This document shows, piece after piece, positions 46,764 to 56,236 of a stretch of 58,758 nucleotides of DNA. The stretch is from assembly GCA_001247695.2 (NCBI GenBank), contig LGRX02014848.1, forward strand, positions 1 to 58,758, given 5' to 3'. Below the pieces are notes generated by a model. That model was not told the origin of the DNA. It made no database searches and saw only the letters and a list, made by a program, of their open reading frames with translations. The stretch's first letter is position 1; each line of letters begins with the position of its first letter. Both the position numbers and the translations under genes were made by a program. Source of the stretch: Cymbomonas tetramitiformis (taxonomy: Eukaryota > Chlorophyta > Pyramimonadophyceae > Pyramimonadales > Pyramimonadaceae).

Positions 46764-49061
46764 TCAGTTCGCAGCGGAAGTGCTGGTCTGGGCGAAAAAC
46801 GCGCCAATCATCCAAGCGATACGATCCTTCATCTCCTGATTTGATCCCCGCGTGGTCGACGCGTGCACGGCCGATACTCGCGCGCGCATTTCGGCGTTGA
46901 CCACCGAAATAACCGACTCGATCAAATCCGCCTGCGAATTTTCGCAGTACGTCCGAAGCGTACGAGGGGACGCGCCTCGAAACCGTTGCAAGTAACCGTG
47001 CATCACGGCGAGTGGGTCCATTTCGGCGCACGCGTGCATGGCGCAGTGCGCCGCAAAACCTGCACGCTGCCACGAACGCTCCACGTTGCGATGCCTGAAA
47101 CCCGAAAGTTTCGCGCCCGTCACGTACGCGTCGCGTTCGATGCACTCCGTGCCATGGGTGACGGCGTACACGCCGACGTAGTTGTTCATCGCGTAGATGA
47201 CCATGCGCGAAAAAACGTCCACGCATCGTAGCGTCACCACCACGGCGTCGTTCGCAGAAGCCGACGCCAGTCTCGGCTGGGCGTGCAAGGCGTCCAGCGC
47301 TCGTGTCAGCCGCTCCGCCAAAAGGCCTGGCTGCGTATCGCTGCCGTAGACGAAAAGGGAGTCCGTCACGCCGTACAGCGCGGTCATGCCCTTGCGATGC
47401 AGCGCGCAAAGCCCGGACAGCAGGTACGTTCGGCCCTGTAACACCACCGCGCGATAGGCGGCGGCGCTGCGCAAAAAGTTGCGTGGCCCACGTTGATTCA
47501 GCATGCCAAAGCAAGAGTTTGCCAAAAGCTTGCAGACCGCGGCGCCGGCGTGATCGCCCGCGTCAGTGCAGGCGTCGCGCGCGCGCACAAGCGTGCGTGC
47601 CACCGTTGCCAATGGCGTTTGACGCTCGGCGCGCGCCGTGATGCACACCGAGCTCGCCTCGTCGGGGCGGGTGTTGACCCACACGCGCACGCTTCGGTCG
47701 CCGTTGTGAATCACCCTCAGCGTTCGACTGCACGCCGTGAAGGTCGCGGCGTGGCAGCAATCGCAAAAAGTGGCGTGCTCCTCGCCGATGTGATACAACG
47801 GTAGCCACACGGATCGCTCGCACGGTGATTTGTGGTCGGCGTCGTCGTCGCGTGGACGCACCGTGTCTGGTCCGATGTTAAACTTGGCGATGCAGCTCGG
47901 GTAAAAGGACGCGAAATCGAACACCGTCACCCGCACGCTGTGCACGCCGATCGTTGGGCGCAAGTGGCACCCGCCGATGCTTTTCGTGACGGGCGCGGTA
48001 TCTACCGAATCGCGTGCGCGCTTGAGTTGCGCCTCAGCCGGCAGCACGACCCAATCTTCGCCCGCGGTGGCGGAGACCATGCGCAGCGCAGCGTTATGGG
48101 TGAATAGGCGCGTTTTCTTCTTGTACAGCAGCTCGTCGCGCGTGCCGACCGGGTACATGGACAGTCCTCGAGCGAACAACTCCACGCACACGCTGGCCGT
48201 GTCCACACCGGTCAGGTCGTCGTCGTCGCATCGAAGATAAACGTACCCCGCCGCCGTTGCCGACGCGGCCAGCAGCGAAACGTTCGCGCCGACCAACCTA
48301 GCCATACGAGTCTCGTCGGTCGTGCCGCAAACGAAACAGTCCACCGTCTCCGTGGCCACCATGCACGCAAAGACGCGCTTTTGAAAGCAACGTCTGCTCT
48401 CAAAACGCGCGTGTTCGCGCACGCAGTGCCGCTCCTTTCGTGTGGACGCGCACACGGCGCGCACGTCTTGCAGTTCACCAGCGTCGTCGAACAGTGAAAA
48501 CAGGAGCCAAACGCGCAAAATAGCGCTCAGAGCCTCGCCGGAGACGCGATCTGATGCACCGCCGATTCTATGATACCGATCCTGCTGGGATGCGTCGCGC
48601 GCGCAGGGCCACGCCTGGTACGGTCTGCATCCGGCGTCGCGCATGAACGCGAGTCGCGCGGAATCGTCGTCGATGTCTCTGCGTAACTCGTGGCACCCCA
48701 ATTGGTTTATCGCGCGTCGAGCGATGGTTTGGACGTCGGCAGGCCGAGCAAAATACACAAATACGCATCGGGTGGCGCGCCACGCGCCACCCTGGGCGTC
48801 GTCCGGCGTCGGCGTGATACGAACCAGGGAGTCGCGCACGCGCGCGTCAGCCTGGTGCGTTTCGTTCATGCTGGCGACGAATTCGGATGTCGCCTGATGT
48901 GAAACGGTGCTCGGCACCTCCAACACCAGCGCGCGCAGATTAGCGTCGACCGCCGCGAGATGTACCGTGACACGCTGATGGTTGCATAAACGTATGCCGC
49001 GCATGCATAAACTGCCATCGCGAGGGTCAAAGAAGGTACCTACGTGCAGCACACTAATCAT
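46764..49061 (-). CDS. Family B DNA polymerase, short form without visible exonuclease motifs
   Basis: The product has 765 residues from ATG at 49061. Motif A is D-F-A-S-F-Y-P-S (D382), preceded by the usual G-G-C-H-L-R-P-T-I-G lead. Motif B is K-L-L-A-N-S-C-F-G (K511, N515). Motif C is Y-G-V-T-D-S (D567), where the first Asp of the common YGDTDS is Val. Cellular and herpes-type family B enzymes usually exceed 900 residues and carry Exo I-III; I find no FDIET-like or YxxxD motifs in the first 380 residues. It should replicate the viral genome with the primase (8651) and helicase (51095). An AAATAAATATAC element about 50 bases upstream on the minus strand is a TATA candidate. Confidence 0.85.
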   Translation of the reverse strand: MISVLHVGTFFDPRDGSLCMRGIRLCNHQRVTVHLAAVDANLRALVLEVPSTVSHQATSEFVASMNETHQADARVRDSLVRITPTPDDAQGGAWRATRCVFVYFARPADVQTIARRAINQLGCHELRRDIDDDSARLAFMRDAGCRPYQAWPCARDASQQDRYHRIGGASDRVSGEALSAILRVWLLFSLFDDAGELQDVRAVCASTRKERHCVREHARFESRRCFQKRVFACMVATETVDCFVCGTTDETRMARLVGANVSLLAASATAAGYVYLRCDDDDLTGVDTASVCVELFARGLSMYPVGTRDELLYKKKTRLFTHNAALRMVSATAGEDWVVLPAEAQLKRARDSVDTAPVTKSIGGCHLRPTIGVHSVRVTVFDFASFYPSCIAKFNIGPDTVRPRDDDADHKSPCERSVWLPLYHIGEEHATFCDCCHAATFTACSRTLRVIHNGDRSVRVWVNTRPDEASSVCITARAERQTPLATVARTLVRARDACTDAGDHAGAAVCKLLANSCFGMLNQRGPRNFLRSAAAYRAVVLQGRTYLLSGLCALHRKGMTALYGVTDSLFVYGSDTQPGLLAERLTRALDALHAQPRLASASANDAVVVTLRCVDVFSRMVIYAMNNYVGVYAVTHGTECIERDAYVTGAKLSGFRHRNVERSWQRAGFAAHCAMHACAEMDPLAVMHGYLQRFRGASPRTLRTYCENSQADLIESVISVVNAEMRARVSAVHASTTRGSNQEMKDRIAWMIGAFFAQTSTSAAN

Positions 49062-49107
49062 GTTTGATGGCGTCGGCCTTTATCGATCTCACCGGTACAA
49101 CGGCGTC

Positions 49108-49117
49108 GTATATTTAT
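49108..49117 (-). promoter_or_regulatory. TATA-like element, polymerase gene
   Basis: AATAAATATA on the minus strand, about 50 bases before the polymerase ATG. Confidence 0.45.
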
Positions 49118-49259
49118 TTTCCCGAAACGGGGTGTACTTGCGTCCGGGCAAGGGCCGCCAGCGCACGGAAAGTATGACAACTTCGGGTATAGGCCTGGGC
49201 CTGGACGTAGGCCTAAACTTTTGCCTAGGCGTGATATAAGGATTCGAAGCACCACGAAC

Positions 49260-49544
49260 ATGGGAGTTTCATCATCCGGTGACGAATCTATAAATACTGC
49301 GAGTACTGAAAATTTAAAGATTCGCCCAAACGTTACACCGGGCGTGGGTACATCCGGACAACAGCCCTTAACGCAGGAGCCGCCAGCGCACAAGGCGCCA
49401 CAGCCGGGGGCTAGCGAGAATCCTAAAGATACAGAGACCTTCGAAGGTTCGCAAAAAGTCTTACCAGGTGCGGGTACGTCCGGGCAAGGGCCGCCAGTGA
49501 TTAAATTAGTATCAAGCGATGAAAGCGAAGATGAGTATCAGTAG
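49260..49544 (+). CDS. Small disordered protein with a SUMO-interaction-like C-terminus
   Basis: The open frame begins upstream with a TTG; the ATG at 49260 gives 94 residues. A 30-residue motif (G-A/V-G-T-S-G-Q, then P-P.. or P-L..) occurs twice, showing internal duplication. The end reads V-I-K-L-V-S-S-D-E-S-E-D-E, a good match to a SUMO-interacting motif: hydrophobic VIKL followed by phospho-Ser/acidic residues. A GATATAAGG sequence lies about 25 bases upstream. Possibly it targets SUMOylated nuclear bodies (inference). Confidence 0.5.
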   Translation: MGVSSSGDESINTASTENLKIRPNVTPGVGTSGQQPLTQEPPAHKAPQPGASENPKDTETFEGSQKVLPGAGTSGQGPPVIKLVSSDESEDEYQ

Positions 49545-49782
49545 TTCATTTGAGGAGACACCGGCCTGGTCCAATGCGCGCAGGTGAAGGGACGAGAAAA
49601 ATCTACCATTTTTTTAGGACTGGGTAATGCAATCTTGGACATTACGAACGCGCAACATTTTCGAATGACGGACACCCTCTCAGCGTGTTAATACGGCGCT
49701 CTCCCGAGTACCCACCCGTCCAGCGTCATCAACCGGTAATTCAACCCGCGCTCGCCGTTGCGACAAGTTTGCATTCACCGTG

Positions 49783-49789
49783 TATAAAC
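49783..49789 (+). promoter_or_regulatory. TATAAAC box, 49846 gene
   Basis: Lies 63 bases before the ATG at 49846, inside a GTG-started upstream extension of the frame, so it favours the ATG start. Confidence 0.5.
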
Positions 49790-49845
49790 ACACCGCTACA
49801 TACGGGTTACGAAGACGCAAACCGACAAAAGTGTCGGTCGCCGTG

Positions 49846-50751
49846 ATGATGCCAAAGAGAGCGGGTGACGGGAAAGGAAAAGGCACCGGGCAGCAGACAG
49901 CGACTAAAAGTGTTTCAAAAAAATCGGTACCCACTCTCCCGGACGTCGCGGATGGTCTGATAGCACAAGCAATTGAAAACAGGGATGTTACTGTGCTAAA
50001 CTCGCTTAGGTTAATAAATATGGAGATTAAGGCTAAAATACCACCATTATGCAAACCAGAAAATTGTACCAAACAAACCAAGTGCATCAGCATGCAACAT
50101 CGTAAGATAGTAAGCGGAGGTAGTACGGAAGCATACGCTGACCCAATATGGCGTGTCATAAACAACTGGAAAAAATCTTACCCCGAATTTGGCGGGGGCG
50201 GTAACGCGAATATCGCTCTTATGCAAAAACTGTATCATACTTTTCACCAATATCACAATCCGAACACCACGGATGACGACACCTACAAACTCGTGTGGGC
50301 GGTTCTTCGCGAGACCGAGTTACCCGAGAACATCCTCCGCGACGAAGCTGGGTACACTTTTACGTGGCAAGCGTACACCTTAATACCGGGTGTAGGCGAA
50401 CTGTCGACATTACAGTCTAACATTTTCAAACTTCTGTTTAGATGGCACGCGCGCCATATAATTTTTGAGGAGGAATTTGATTTAGTTGATTATTATCAGG
50501 GCCTTAAGATATATATCGAAGAAAAACCGAACGTTAAGGACATGAAAGACGCTCATTTGATGATTGCCAGAACCGAGGCATGGCTCCAAGCGTGTCGCAA
50601 CAGCGATTCCGTCCTCAGCGAAGCTACGCGCAAGTTCATTGACAAAGAACTCGATTTCAAAAATCTAATTTTAATAGATTACGAGCTCGTAAAAGAAGCG
50701 TCGAAATCGAAACGAGGTAAATCGTACGCACAAACTTACAAAATTTTTTAA
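49846..50751 (+). CDS. Lysine-rich N-terminus, helical protein of unknown function
   Basis: The frame is open from GTG 49780, but the TATA-like element and the ATG-ATG pair at 49846 and 49849 point to 301 residues. The first 35 residues are basic (K-R-A-G-D-G-K-G-K-G-T). A C-K-P-E-N-C-T-K-Q-T-K-C group near residue 76 could bind metal. The remainder is helical. The base composition is AT-richer than the flanking polymerase and helicase genes. No family is recognised. Confidence 0.65.
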   Translation: MMPKRAGDGKGKGTGQQTATKSVSKKSVPTLPDVADGLIAQAIENRDVTVLNSLRLINMEIKAKIPPLCKPENCTKQTKCISMQHRKIVSGGSTEAYADPIWRVINNWKKSYPEFGGGGNANIALMQKLYHTFHQYHNPNTTDDDTYKLVWAVLRETELPENILRDEAGYTFTWQAYTLIPGVGELSTLQSNIFKLLFRWHARHIIFEEEFDLVDYYQGLKIYIEEKPNVKDMKDAHLMIARTEAWLQACRNSDSVLSEATRKFIDKELDFKNLILIDYELVKEASKSKRGKSYAQTYKIF

Positions 50752-51094
50752 TGATGAATATAAGGTACAGGAGCGTATTTGATACAGATACAACCTGTAT
50801 ATGATACAGAATGGTATTTATATTACTGTAAAAAGCCGAACGTAAACTTTTTACGCACAGTCAACAAATTCAATATGTATAATGCGGGCACGGGGTGATC
50901 GGTACAAACCATAAACGGCCACTCGTATCATAAGCTGCATCGTACGTGCATTATAGCGTTGCCGTCGTCACCGCGAAATGTTTACTCCGGATCCACACCG
51001 CATCGTCCCACGCGCACGACGAAAAATAAAACGCCGATGACGTGTTAACGTTATAGCGACATTTGGAACGAAACTCGCGTTTGCTAAATAAATT
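50752..51094. other. Intergenic region with GATACAG repeats
   Basis: Three GATACAG-type words lie at 50778-50810, within a TACAGG..CCTGTA inverted pair with a long loop. It also holds CTAAATAAATT just before the helicase ATG. No gene is seen. Confidence 0.4.
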
Positions 51095-54000
51095 ATGCTG
51101 GCCGCTCAATACTCTCACCTCAAAGGGTACCAGGCGAACTGCGGAAAGGTCAGCGCGCGGCGCACGCTGGCGTTTTTTTTTCGCTCCACGGATTTTAAGT
51201 GCACCCACTGCACATCCGAGGCGCGTCTGCTGGGCCTGATGCAGCGTACCGAGGATAACCGAGAGGTTCGCCGTTTGGTCAACGTCAAACTGGTGCTGAG
51301 CCTGCTTTTCAAGTGCATGCGAATGTGGATTAGCGACGTGCACGACTCGAAAATGCAAAAACTTCCGCGCGTGATACTCAAGTTTATCCCCACGAAAACG
51401 TTTAGCGACGAGCACGTCACGACGGAGCGTATGCATCGGGCGTTTGCGGAGTGCGGGGACGTCGAGTGGTTGGAGGGCTACCGTCACATCGCGGTGATCG
51501 GTATCTTTTTTGTCTTCGACGACGACGACGCGAACATCGATGACGAAAACGTGCAGCGTGGGGACGACGCCGACGCGCCGGAGTACCACTACGACGCGGC
51601 AAACGTGAACGACGTCTTCAATCGCGTGTGGAAGGATAACTTCGAGCTTCACAGCAAACGATGCGCCGCCAAACTGCGCTCCGATTTTAAGGGTTCGCAA
51701 CAGCTCAGCGTCGTGGAGGCCGATTATCACAACGTGCTGAGCGGGAATCTGGACGGCAGCGGGTACAAACTGGACGAGCCCAACGGGCAGGACATGTCGG
51801 AGATACCAAAAAACGCGGAGCACATTTTCAGCATCCTGCAGCAGTTCAACAGCATCAAGCAGGTGCCGCAGGTCATGGATCGCGCGGAGTGCGTGCAGAT
51901 GCATCGGCTGATGGGCGTCAATCACGGGCCCGACGTCATGCGCAGGATCCTGCGCAGGCGCGGTTACGGCGACGTGGACTGGAACGCGCTGGTGGTCGCG
52001 GACGTGGATGTGCGGGGTGGCCACGCGTGGAACCTCGACGGTCCCTTCGTGCACGTCATGTCCTCGGAGAACTTCACCAGCGCGCATTTTGAGCGATCGG
52101 TGCAACCGCGTTTCGACGAGCGGGTGCCCACGAACGGCGTGGAAGCGGTTCGACCCGCCCCGCGCGTCGCGCCCAGAGGGTTACCGCAAGACGTGGCGCG
52201 GTTGGAACGCGACCCCGCGCACGACTTCGTCGTGCCCCGCCGTCGTGGCGCGTTCGGCGGACCGTCGCGCGACCCAGGCGCAGGGTCGGACGAGGAACAG
52301 CTGCGCAGGCTGCTCACGTTCGCGACCGGGAACGCACGGGACGGTGTCGAAGGCGATCGCATGGATGTCGACGACGACGAACTCGAGAACCCAACGACCG
52401 ATCAGGCCCGCGTGATCTACGACAGCGGCATATTCGACCCGCATGGTTTGCACGATGCAATGTGTCGTCAGGCGGCCACCGAGGGCGAGCGGGTCATCTC
52501 CGGCATGCACGTGGCCAGCGTGGTGCTCAAAGATATCGTCGACAGCTGCAGAGCGGAGCTGGCGGCGACGCGGGCGACCCCCGCGCAGATGCGCCGCGAC
52601 TTCGAGAGCAGACAAGACAGCTGGCTGCGCAACTGGTACATGTGCGTCGTCACGGGCAACCTGCCGATGTCCGTGGCGCTAAAAAAAGCCATCGCGCCGT
52701 TTCTGCACATGCTCGCGCGGGATTTCCGACGCCCGCCGGGCGAGCAGCGATCGCTGAATCATCCGCGCGTGCCTTACACCTACGGGCATCGCCTCACAGC
52801 CGGCATGCAGTACGTGGCCATGACGTGGGAGTTCATGGACCGGGCGGTGAACGTGCAGTCGTTGCACGCCTTGGCGATGCAGATGCATTTCTGCCTGTCC
52901 GCGGTTTTTTGCCAGAAGTGGCAATCCAACAACAAACGCCTGCCCCACATGTGGGTCTGCGGCGTGCACCAGGTTGGTAAGTCGTACGTCATGGAGGAGG
53001 TGTCGCGCGTGACCCTGCCGGACGCCATGCGCAACCTGGTCACCGGCCAGACGCCCGGGTCGTACTTTCCCAGCAATCAGTACACCGGTTGCGACGAGGA
53101 GCACTGCACCTACTTCGCCGAGCTTTACAACGAGATGCCGCCCAACCTGGTGGGCATGAAGAACGGCGACGACGAGCGCGTAGCGAAGCTCAAAGCCGCG
53201 CTCACCGGCGATGGCATGTCGCACAAGCGGCTCGTGCCGGGCGTCGATCACCGTGGCGAGCGTGGGGGGTTCATGCCCGAGACGGTGAAAATATTTCCAC
53301 GCTACCTGATCATCGCCCTCATGAACCAACCGTACCACCGCATACCGAACGCCGTGCGCTCCCGCGCCACGCCGCACGAGGCGATGAAGGTGCCGCGCGG
53401 CAAGCAAGACACCATGTCCGACCGTACGCGCGGCAACTACGTGAAGCACTTCCCGCAGATGACCTTCGACGTGTGCGTCCGTGCCAGAATGTACGCCCTC
53501 GGCGAACGACTGCGCGACCCCAGCGCAGCCTACGACGGCACCGACGCCGAGGCTCAGATGAACGTGCGCGCGAGGCACACCGTGCTCACCGTGCTCTACG
53601 CGATAGCCGTGCGGTTGCGCGTGTGCCGCGGCCCGAGCATGAAAGAGGTCAAGCGTCGGCACGGGAGCTTCAAACGGGTGCTGGACAAGCTGGGTCTGAC
53701 GTTGGAAGACCCTAGTCGACGCATGGCGGACGTTTACTCGATGGCCTACGCGCACACCATGCACGCGGCGGTGTGGCGCGCGCTCAGCAGCGACCGAAGC
53801 GCCGTGCCCGATGAAGCCACGCAGTTTACGCCGCAGTTTTTTAGGGAGGTGGACAAATGCGCCGTGTGCTCCTCGTCCGTCGCGCTGTACAGTTTCAGCA
53901 CGCTGGTGGTGAGCCTCATGAGCAAGCCGGTGCGCATGATTCTTTTTTTCGCCGGCGCGCAATGCGCCGACAACGGTCAGGTTCTGATTCATCCCACCGA

Positions 54001-55000
54001 CATGGCGGCGGACGACGCGGACGTGGACACGCGATACTGCATCGTGCAGAGCACTTTCGAGGCCAGAGACCGCACGGTGGCCCCGAAACACGCGCAGCAG
54101 GCGATACTGGCACGCTTCGCGCGCGCGGTGGTCGGTTACTACGCGGACCCGCGCAACTCCCGTCGGCACAACTCCGACAAGCTCGAGAGCGAATACGTGG
54201 AGGGCATCCTCGCCACGCTGCTGACGCAGCAGCACAAAGACGTCAGGAGCAACTCCCTCATCACGCCCATGCGCTGGGTGCAGGAGGAGAGCGGCATTTC
54301 GCTGGCCGTCTCGGTGTCGCACGTGCCCGAAAATCCAGCGACCGCCACCCTGGACGACGACGCCTTCGACGTGCGCAACATTATGCGCGAGTGCGTAACG
54401 TCTAACGTGCGGTGTCAGCGCTTGTTGTACAACGACCACGCCCGGGTGGTCGCCGCGAACAACGACGTGACGCACCTTCCGCAGTATCCCAAGTACTACG
54501 ACGTGCCCCAGCACGACGCGGAGTGCGCCATCATGCGGGTGGAGCACGAGACGTGCGACGACGCTTTGGAGCAGATGTGCCGCGACGCGAAGGCGCCCGT
54601 GCCCGACCCCGCCCAGCTGCGGGAGCGCCTAACCCTTTCGCGACAGGCGGTGCGTGACCGCGAGGAAGCGGCGGATGCGCAGGACGGCATGGTGGACCCC
54701 TTCCTTATGTGTCGTACCGATTTCGGCTGCACCTGCTTCAGGTCCGCCAAGCTGCGCGCAACGCACGGCACGGACGCGACGCCGGAGGCGCTGCGAGATT
54801 ACGTGTTCCGCAGGGACCCCATACCGGAGGACGTCGCCTTCGATACGCGCATGCGCTACTATCACGTACCGGACGCTCTGGCGGACGCCGACACGCGTCT
54901 TGCGTACCACCCCACGCTCGGCGCGACGGACGAGGCGACCACTCGCGATTACCCCGCGAGAGACGTGCGCAGGAGCGCGTCGGACCTGCACGGGGCGTAA
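51095..55000 (+). CDS. Large SF3-like replicative helicase
   Basis: The product has 1301 residues from ATG. The ATPase core lies at about 615-760: Walker A G-V-H-Q-V-G-K-S-Y (K near 627), Walker B near 665-678 with acidic residues before a Y-F-A-E-L-Y-N-E strand, and a motif C-like A-L-M-N-Q-P-Y-H near 740 with the sensor Asn, followed by an Arg-finger-like R-S-R. This order is that of superfamily 3 helicases (poxvirus D5, parvovirus NS1). The N-terminus has C-G and C-T-H-C cysteines and the C-terminus a C-R-T-D-F-G-C-T-C cluster, possible zinc sites. No primase domain is fused, unlike D5-type proteins; primase is encoded at 8651. Confidence 0.7.
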   Translation: MLAAQYSHLKGYQANCGKVSARRTLAFFFRSTDFKCTHCTSEARLLGLMQRTEDNREVRRLVNVKLVLSLLFKCMRMWISDVHDSKMQKLPRVILKFIPTKTFSDEHVTTERMHRAFAECGDVEWLEGYRHIAVIGIFFVFDDDDANIDDENVQRGDDADAPEYHYDAANVNDVFNRVWKDNFELHSKRCAAKLRSDFKGSQQLSVVEADYHNVLSGNLDGSGYKLDEPNGQDMSEIPKNAEHIFSILQQFNSIKQVPQVMDRAECVQMHRLMGVNHGPDVMRRILRRRGYGDVDWNALVVADVDVRGGHAWNLDGPFVHVMSSENFTSAHFERSVQPRFDERVPTNGVEAVRPAPRVAPRGLPQDVARLERDPAHDFVVPRRRGAFGGPSRDPGAGSDEEQLRRLLTFATGNARDGVEGDRMDVDDDELENPTTDQARVIYDSGIFDPHGLHDAMCRQAATEGERVISGMHVASVVLKDIVDSCRAELAATRATPAQMRRDFESRQDSWLRNWYMCVVTGNLPMSVALKKAIAPFLHMLARDFRRPPGEQRSLNHPRVPYTYGHRLTAGMQYVAMTWEFMDRAVNVQSLHALAMQMHFCLSAVFCQKWQSNNKRLPHMWVCGVHQVGKSYVMEEVSRVTLPDAMRNLVTGQTPGSYFPSNQYTGCDEEHCTYFAELYNEMPPNLVGMKNGDDERVAKLKAALTGDGMSHKRLVPGVDHRGERGGFMPETVKIFPRYLIIALMNQPYHRIPNAVRSRATPHEAMKVPRGKQDTMSDRTRGNYVKHFPQMTFDVCVRARMYALGERLRDPSAAYDGTDAEAQMNVRARHTVLTVLYAIAVRLRVCRGPSMKEVKRRHGSFKRVLDKLGLTLEDPSRRMADVYSMAYAHTMHAAVWRALSSDRSAVPDEATQFTPQFFREVDKCAVCSSSVALYSFSTLVVSLMSKPVRMILFFAGAQCADNGQVLIHPTDMAADDADVDTRYCIVQSTFEARDRTVAPKHAQQAILARFARAVVGYYADPRNSRRHNSDKLESEYVEGILATLLTQQHKDVRSNSLITPMRWVQEESGISLAVSVSHVPENPATATLDDDAFDVRNIMRECVTSNVRCQRLLYNDHARVVAANNDVTHLPQYPKYYDVPQHDAECAIMRVEHETCDDALEQMCRDAKAPVPDPAQLRERLTLSRQAVRDREEAADAQDGMVDPFLMCRTDFGCTCFRSAKLRATHGTDATPEALRDYVFRRDPIPEDVAFDTRMRYYHVPDALADADTRLAYHPTLGATDEATTRDYPARDVRRSASDLHGA

Positions 55001-55038
55001 AGTGACGCGCCGATTTCGAATCACGAATCGCGCATGCA

Positions 55039-55217
55039 ACATATATATGCCTGTTTTTTATTCATTTCAACATTGTTATCAACATTATATGATCGCAACC
55101 GAAAACGGTTACGCCATGTACAGCTCGCCAACACCATACTATACCAATTGGTTTGTGAACTAAAACGCCGCGCTATACGTGTAAAGTCATAAACATGCTT
55201 GTTAACGTGCATGCCTT
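55039..55217. repeat. Near-identical direct repeat, copy 1
   Basis: Matches 56058-56236 with only a few differences. It contains the palindrome AACCGAAAACGGTT at 55097-55110. In the second copy this sequence is the 3' end and flank of the SET gene; here the SET coding end is not continued. Confidence 0.85.
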
Positions 55218-55302
55218 ATCATTCTCGTAATTGACGCCAGGAATGACGTAATTGATCAACTGTAGATATTGGTCACGGTTTTCCAACGCGGTTTCCCTAC
55301 TC

Positions 55303-55671
55303 TTATGATCGGTACATTTCTAGGCATGCCTTTTGCAAATATACCAAAAGCTTATCAAGAAGATCTCTGATATGCTTGTTCGTGATATGTGCATTTACCT
55401 GTTCAAATTGGTCTTCTAAGGTAACGTATCTGAAACTGGTGTCGTGATTAATGGCCGTTTCTAGTTTTTCCTCTAGTTTAGCATGATACCCATTATTATC
55501 AGCGTTTTCTAAACACTTGCCAAAAGCGGTCGGACTGTCCTTGGCCCACCTTCTAAAGGCACTAATCGTATTTTTTAACGTATCTTGAGTAAATTGCGCC
55601 GGAAAATGCGATGGCGGCGGTCGTGCCATCATTAACCCGTATTCTCCGATATTAGGGTGATGCACGCTCAT
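55303..55671 (-). CDS. Helical protein, unknown function
   Basis: The product has 122 residues from ATG at 55671, 59 bases after a minus-strand TATAAATA. Residues 30-120 are helical and charged with leucine spacing suggestive of a helical bundle. It is located between a repeat copy and a SET fragment, as if inserted into a duplicated SET locus. No family is recognised. Confidence 0.55.
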   Translation of the reverse strand: MSVHHPNIGEYGLMMARPPPSHFPAQFTQDTLKNTISAFRRWAKDSPTAFGKCLENADNNGYHAKLEEKLETAINHDTSFRYVTLEDQFEQVNAHITNKHIRDLLDKLLVYLQKACLEMYRS

Positions 55672-55729
55672 GATCGATGTTAGCTGTAGATAAGTCTTCC
55701 GTGATTACGACCGACCACGCGTGCGCGTG

Positions 55730-55737
55730 TATTTATA
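55730..55737 (-). promoter_or_regulatory. TATAAATA box, 55303 gene
   Basis: TATAAATA on the minus strand, 59 bases before the ATG at 55671. Confidence 0.55.
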
Positions 55738-55796
55738 GTGTCTACAGTGTTCGTTTTGGCGAAACGTACGCCTGTGCAAGGTTATCGCAGCTTCGT

Positions 55797-55860
55797 ATAA
55801 ATCGCGCGGGTGGCCTTAAAAAACAATAACGGTGGTTTCAACGTGTCAGTTCCCTCTAAT
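55797..55860 (-). pseudogene. Fragment of a SET-gene C-terminus
   Basis: On the minus strand it aligns with 56337-56400 of the intact SET gene: P-P-L-L-F-F-K-A-T-R-A-I-Y against P-P-L-L-F-L-K-A-T-R-A-I-Y. The following K-G-D-E-L-L catalytic end is lost. It is a remnant of a duplicated SET gene. An adjacent minus-strand frame (55856-56050, 64 residues, Ser/Asn/Pro-rich) could be more of the same broken copy. Confidence 0.7.
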
Positions 55861-56057
55861 GGCTCACATCTACCACCGGGGCTTCTTCTGGGCCACTTGT
55901 GACCTCGGTGGGATCATCTCTTGGAACACCACTCGACGTCGACATGCCTTGATTGGCGATAGGATCACTGTAGTTATTACCGGAGTTATTAGTAATAAAA
56001 AAATTCAACAATCCATGAGGTGCTTCGTGTTGTCGTCGCGCAGGCCACACGTCGATA

Positions 56058-56236
56058 GTATATATGCCTGTTTTTTATTCATTTCAACATTGTTATCAAC
56101 ATTATATGATCGCAACCGAAAACGGTTACGCCATGTACAGCTCGCCAACACCATACTATACCAACTGGTTTGTGAACTAAAACGCCGCGCTATACGTGTA
56201 AAGTCATAAACATGTTTGTTAACGTGGGTGCCTTAT
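56058..56236. repeat. Near-identical direct repeat, copy 2
   Basis: Includes the last codons and 3' flank of the 56190 SET gene and the palindrome AACCGAAAACGGTT at 56114-56127. Confidence 0.85.
56114..56127. terminator. Hairpin downstream of the 56190 SET gene
   Basis: AACCG/CGGTT, 5-bp stem with an AAAA loop, 63 bases past the stop; duplicated at 55097-55110. Confidence 0.45.

Noticed and set aside
46537..47514. 325-residue minus-strand frame in the polymerase gene
   Set aside because: Different frame of the same strand as the polymerase; Arg-rich shadow.
50951..52105. 384-residue minus-strand open frame
   Set aside because: Opposite-strand shadow of the helicase N-terminus with the same His/Val-rich composition.
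52679..54547. 622-residue minus-strand open frame
   Set aside because: It lies wholly inside the helicase gene, is His/Val/Arg-rich as expected of a GC-rich shadow frame, and has no motif of its own.
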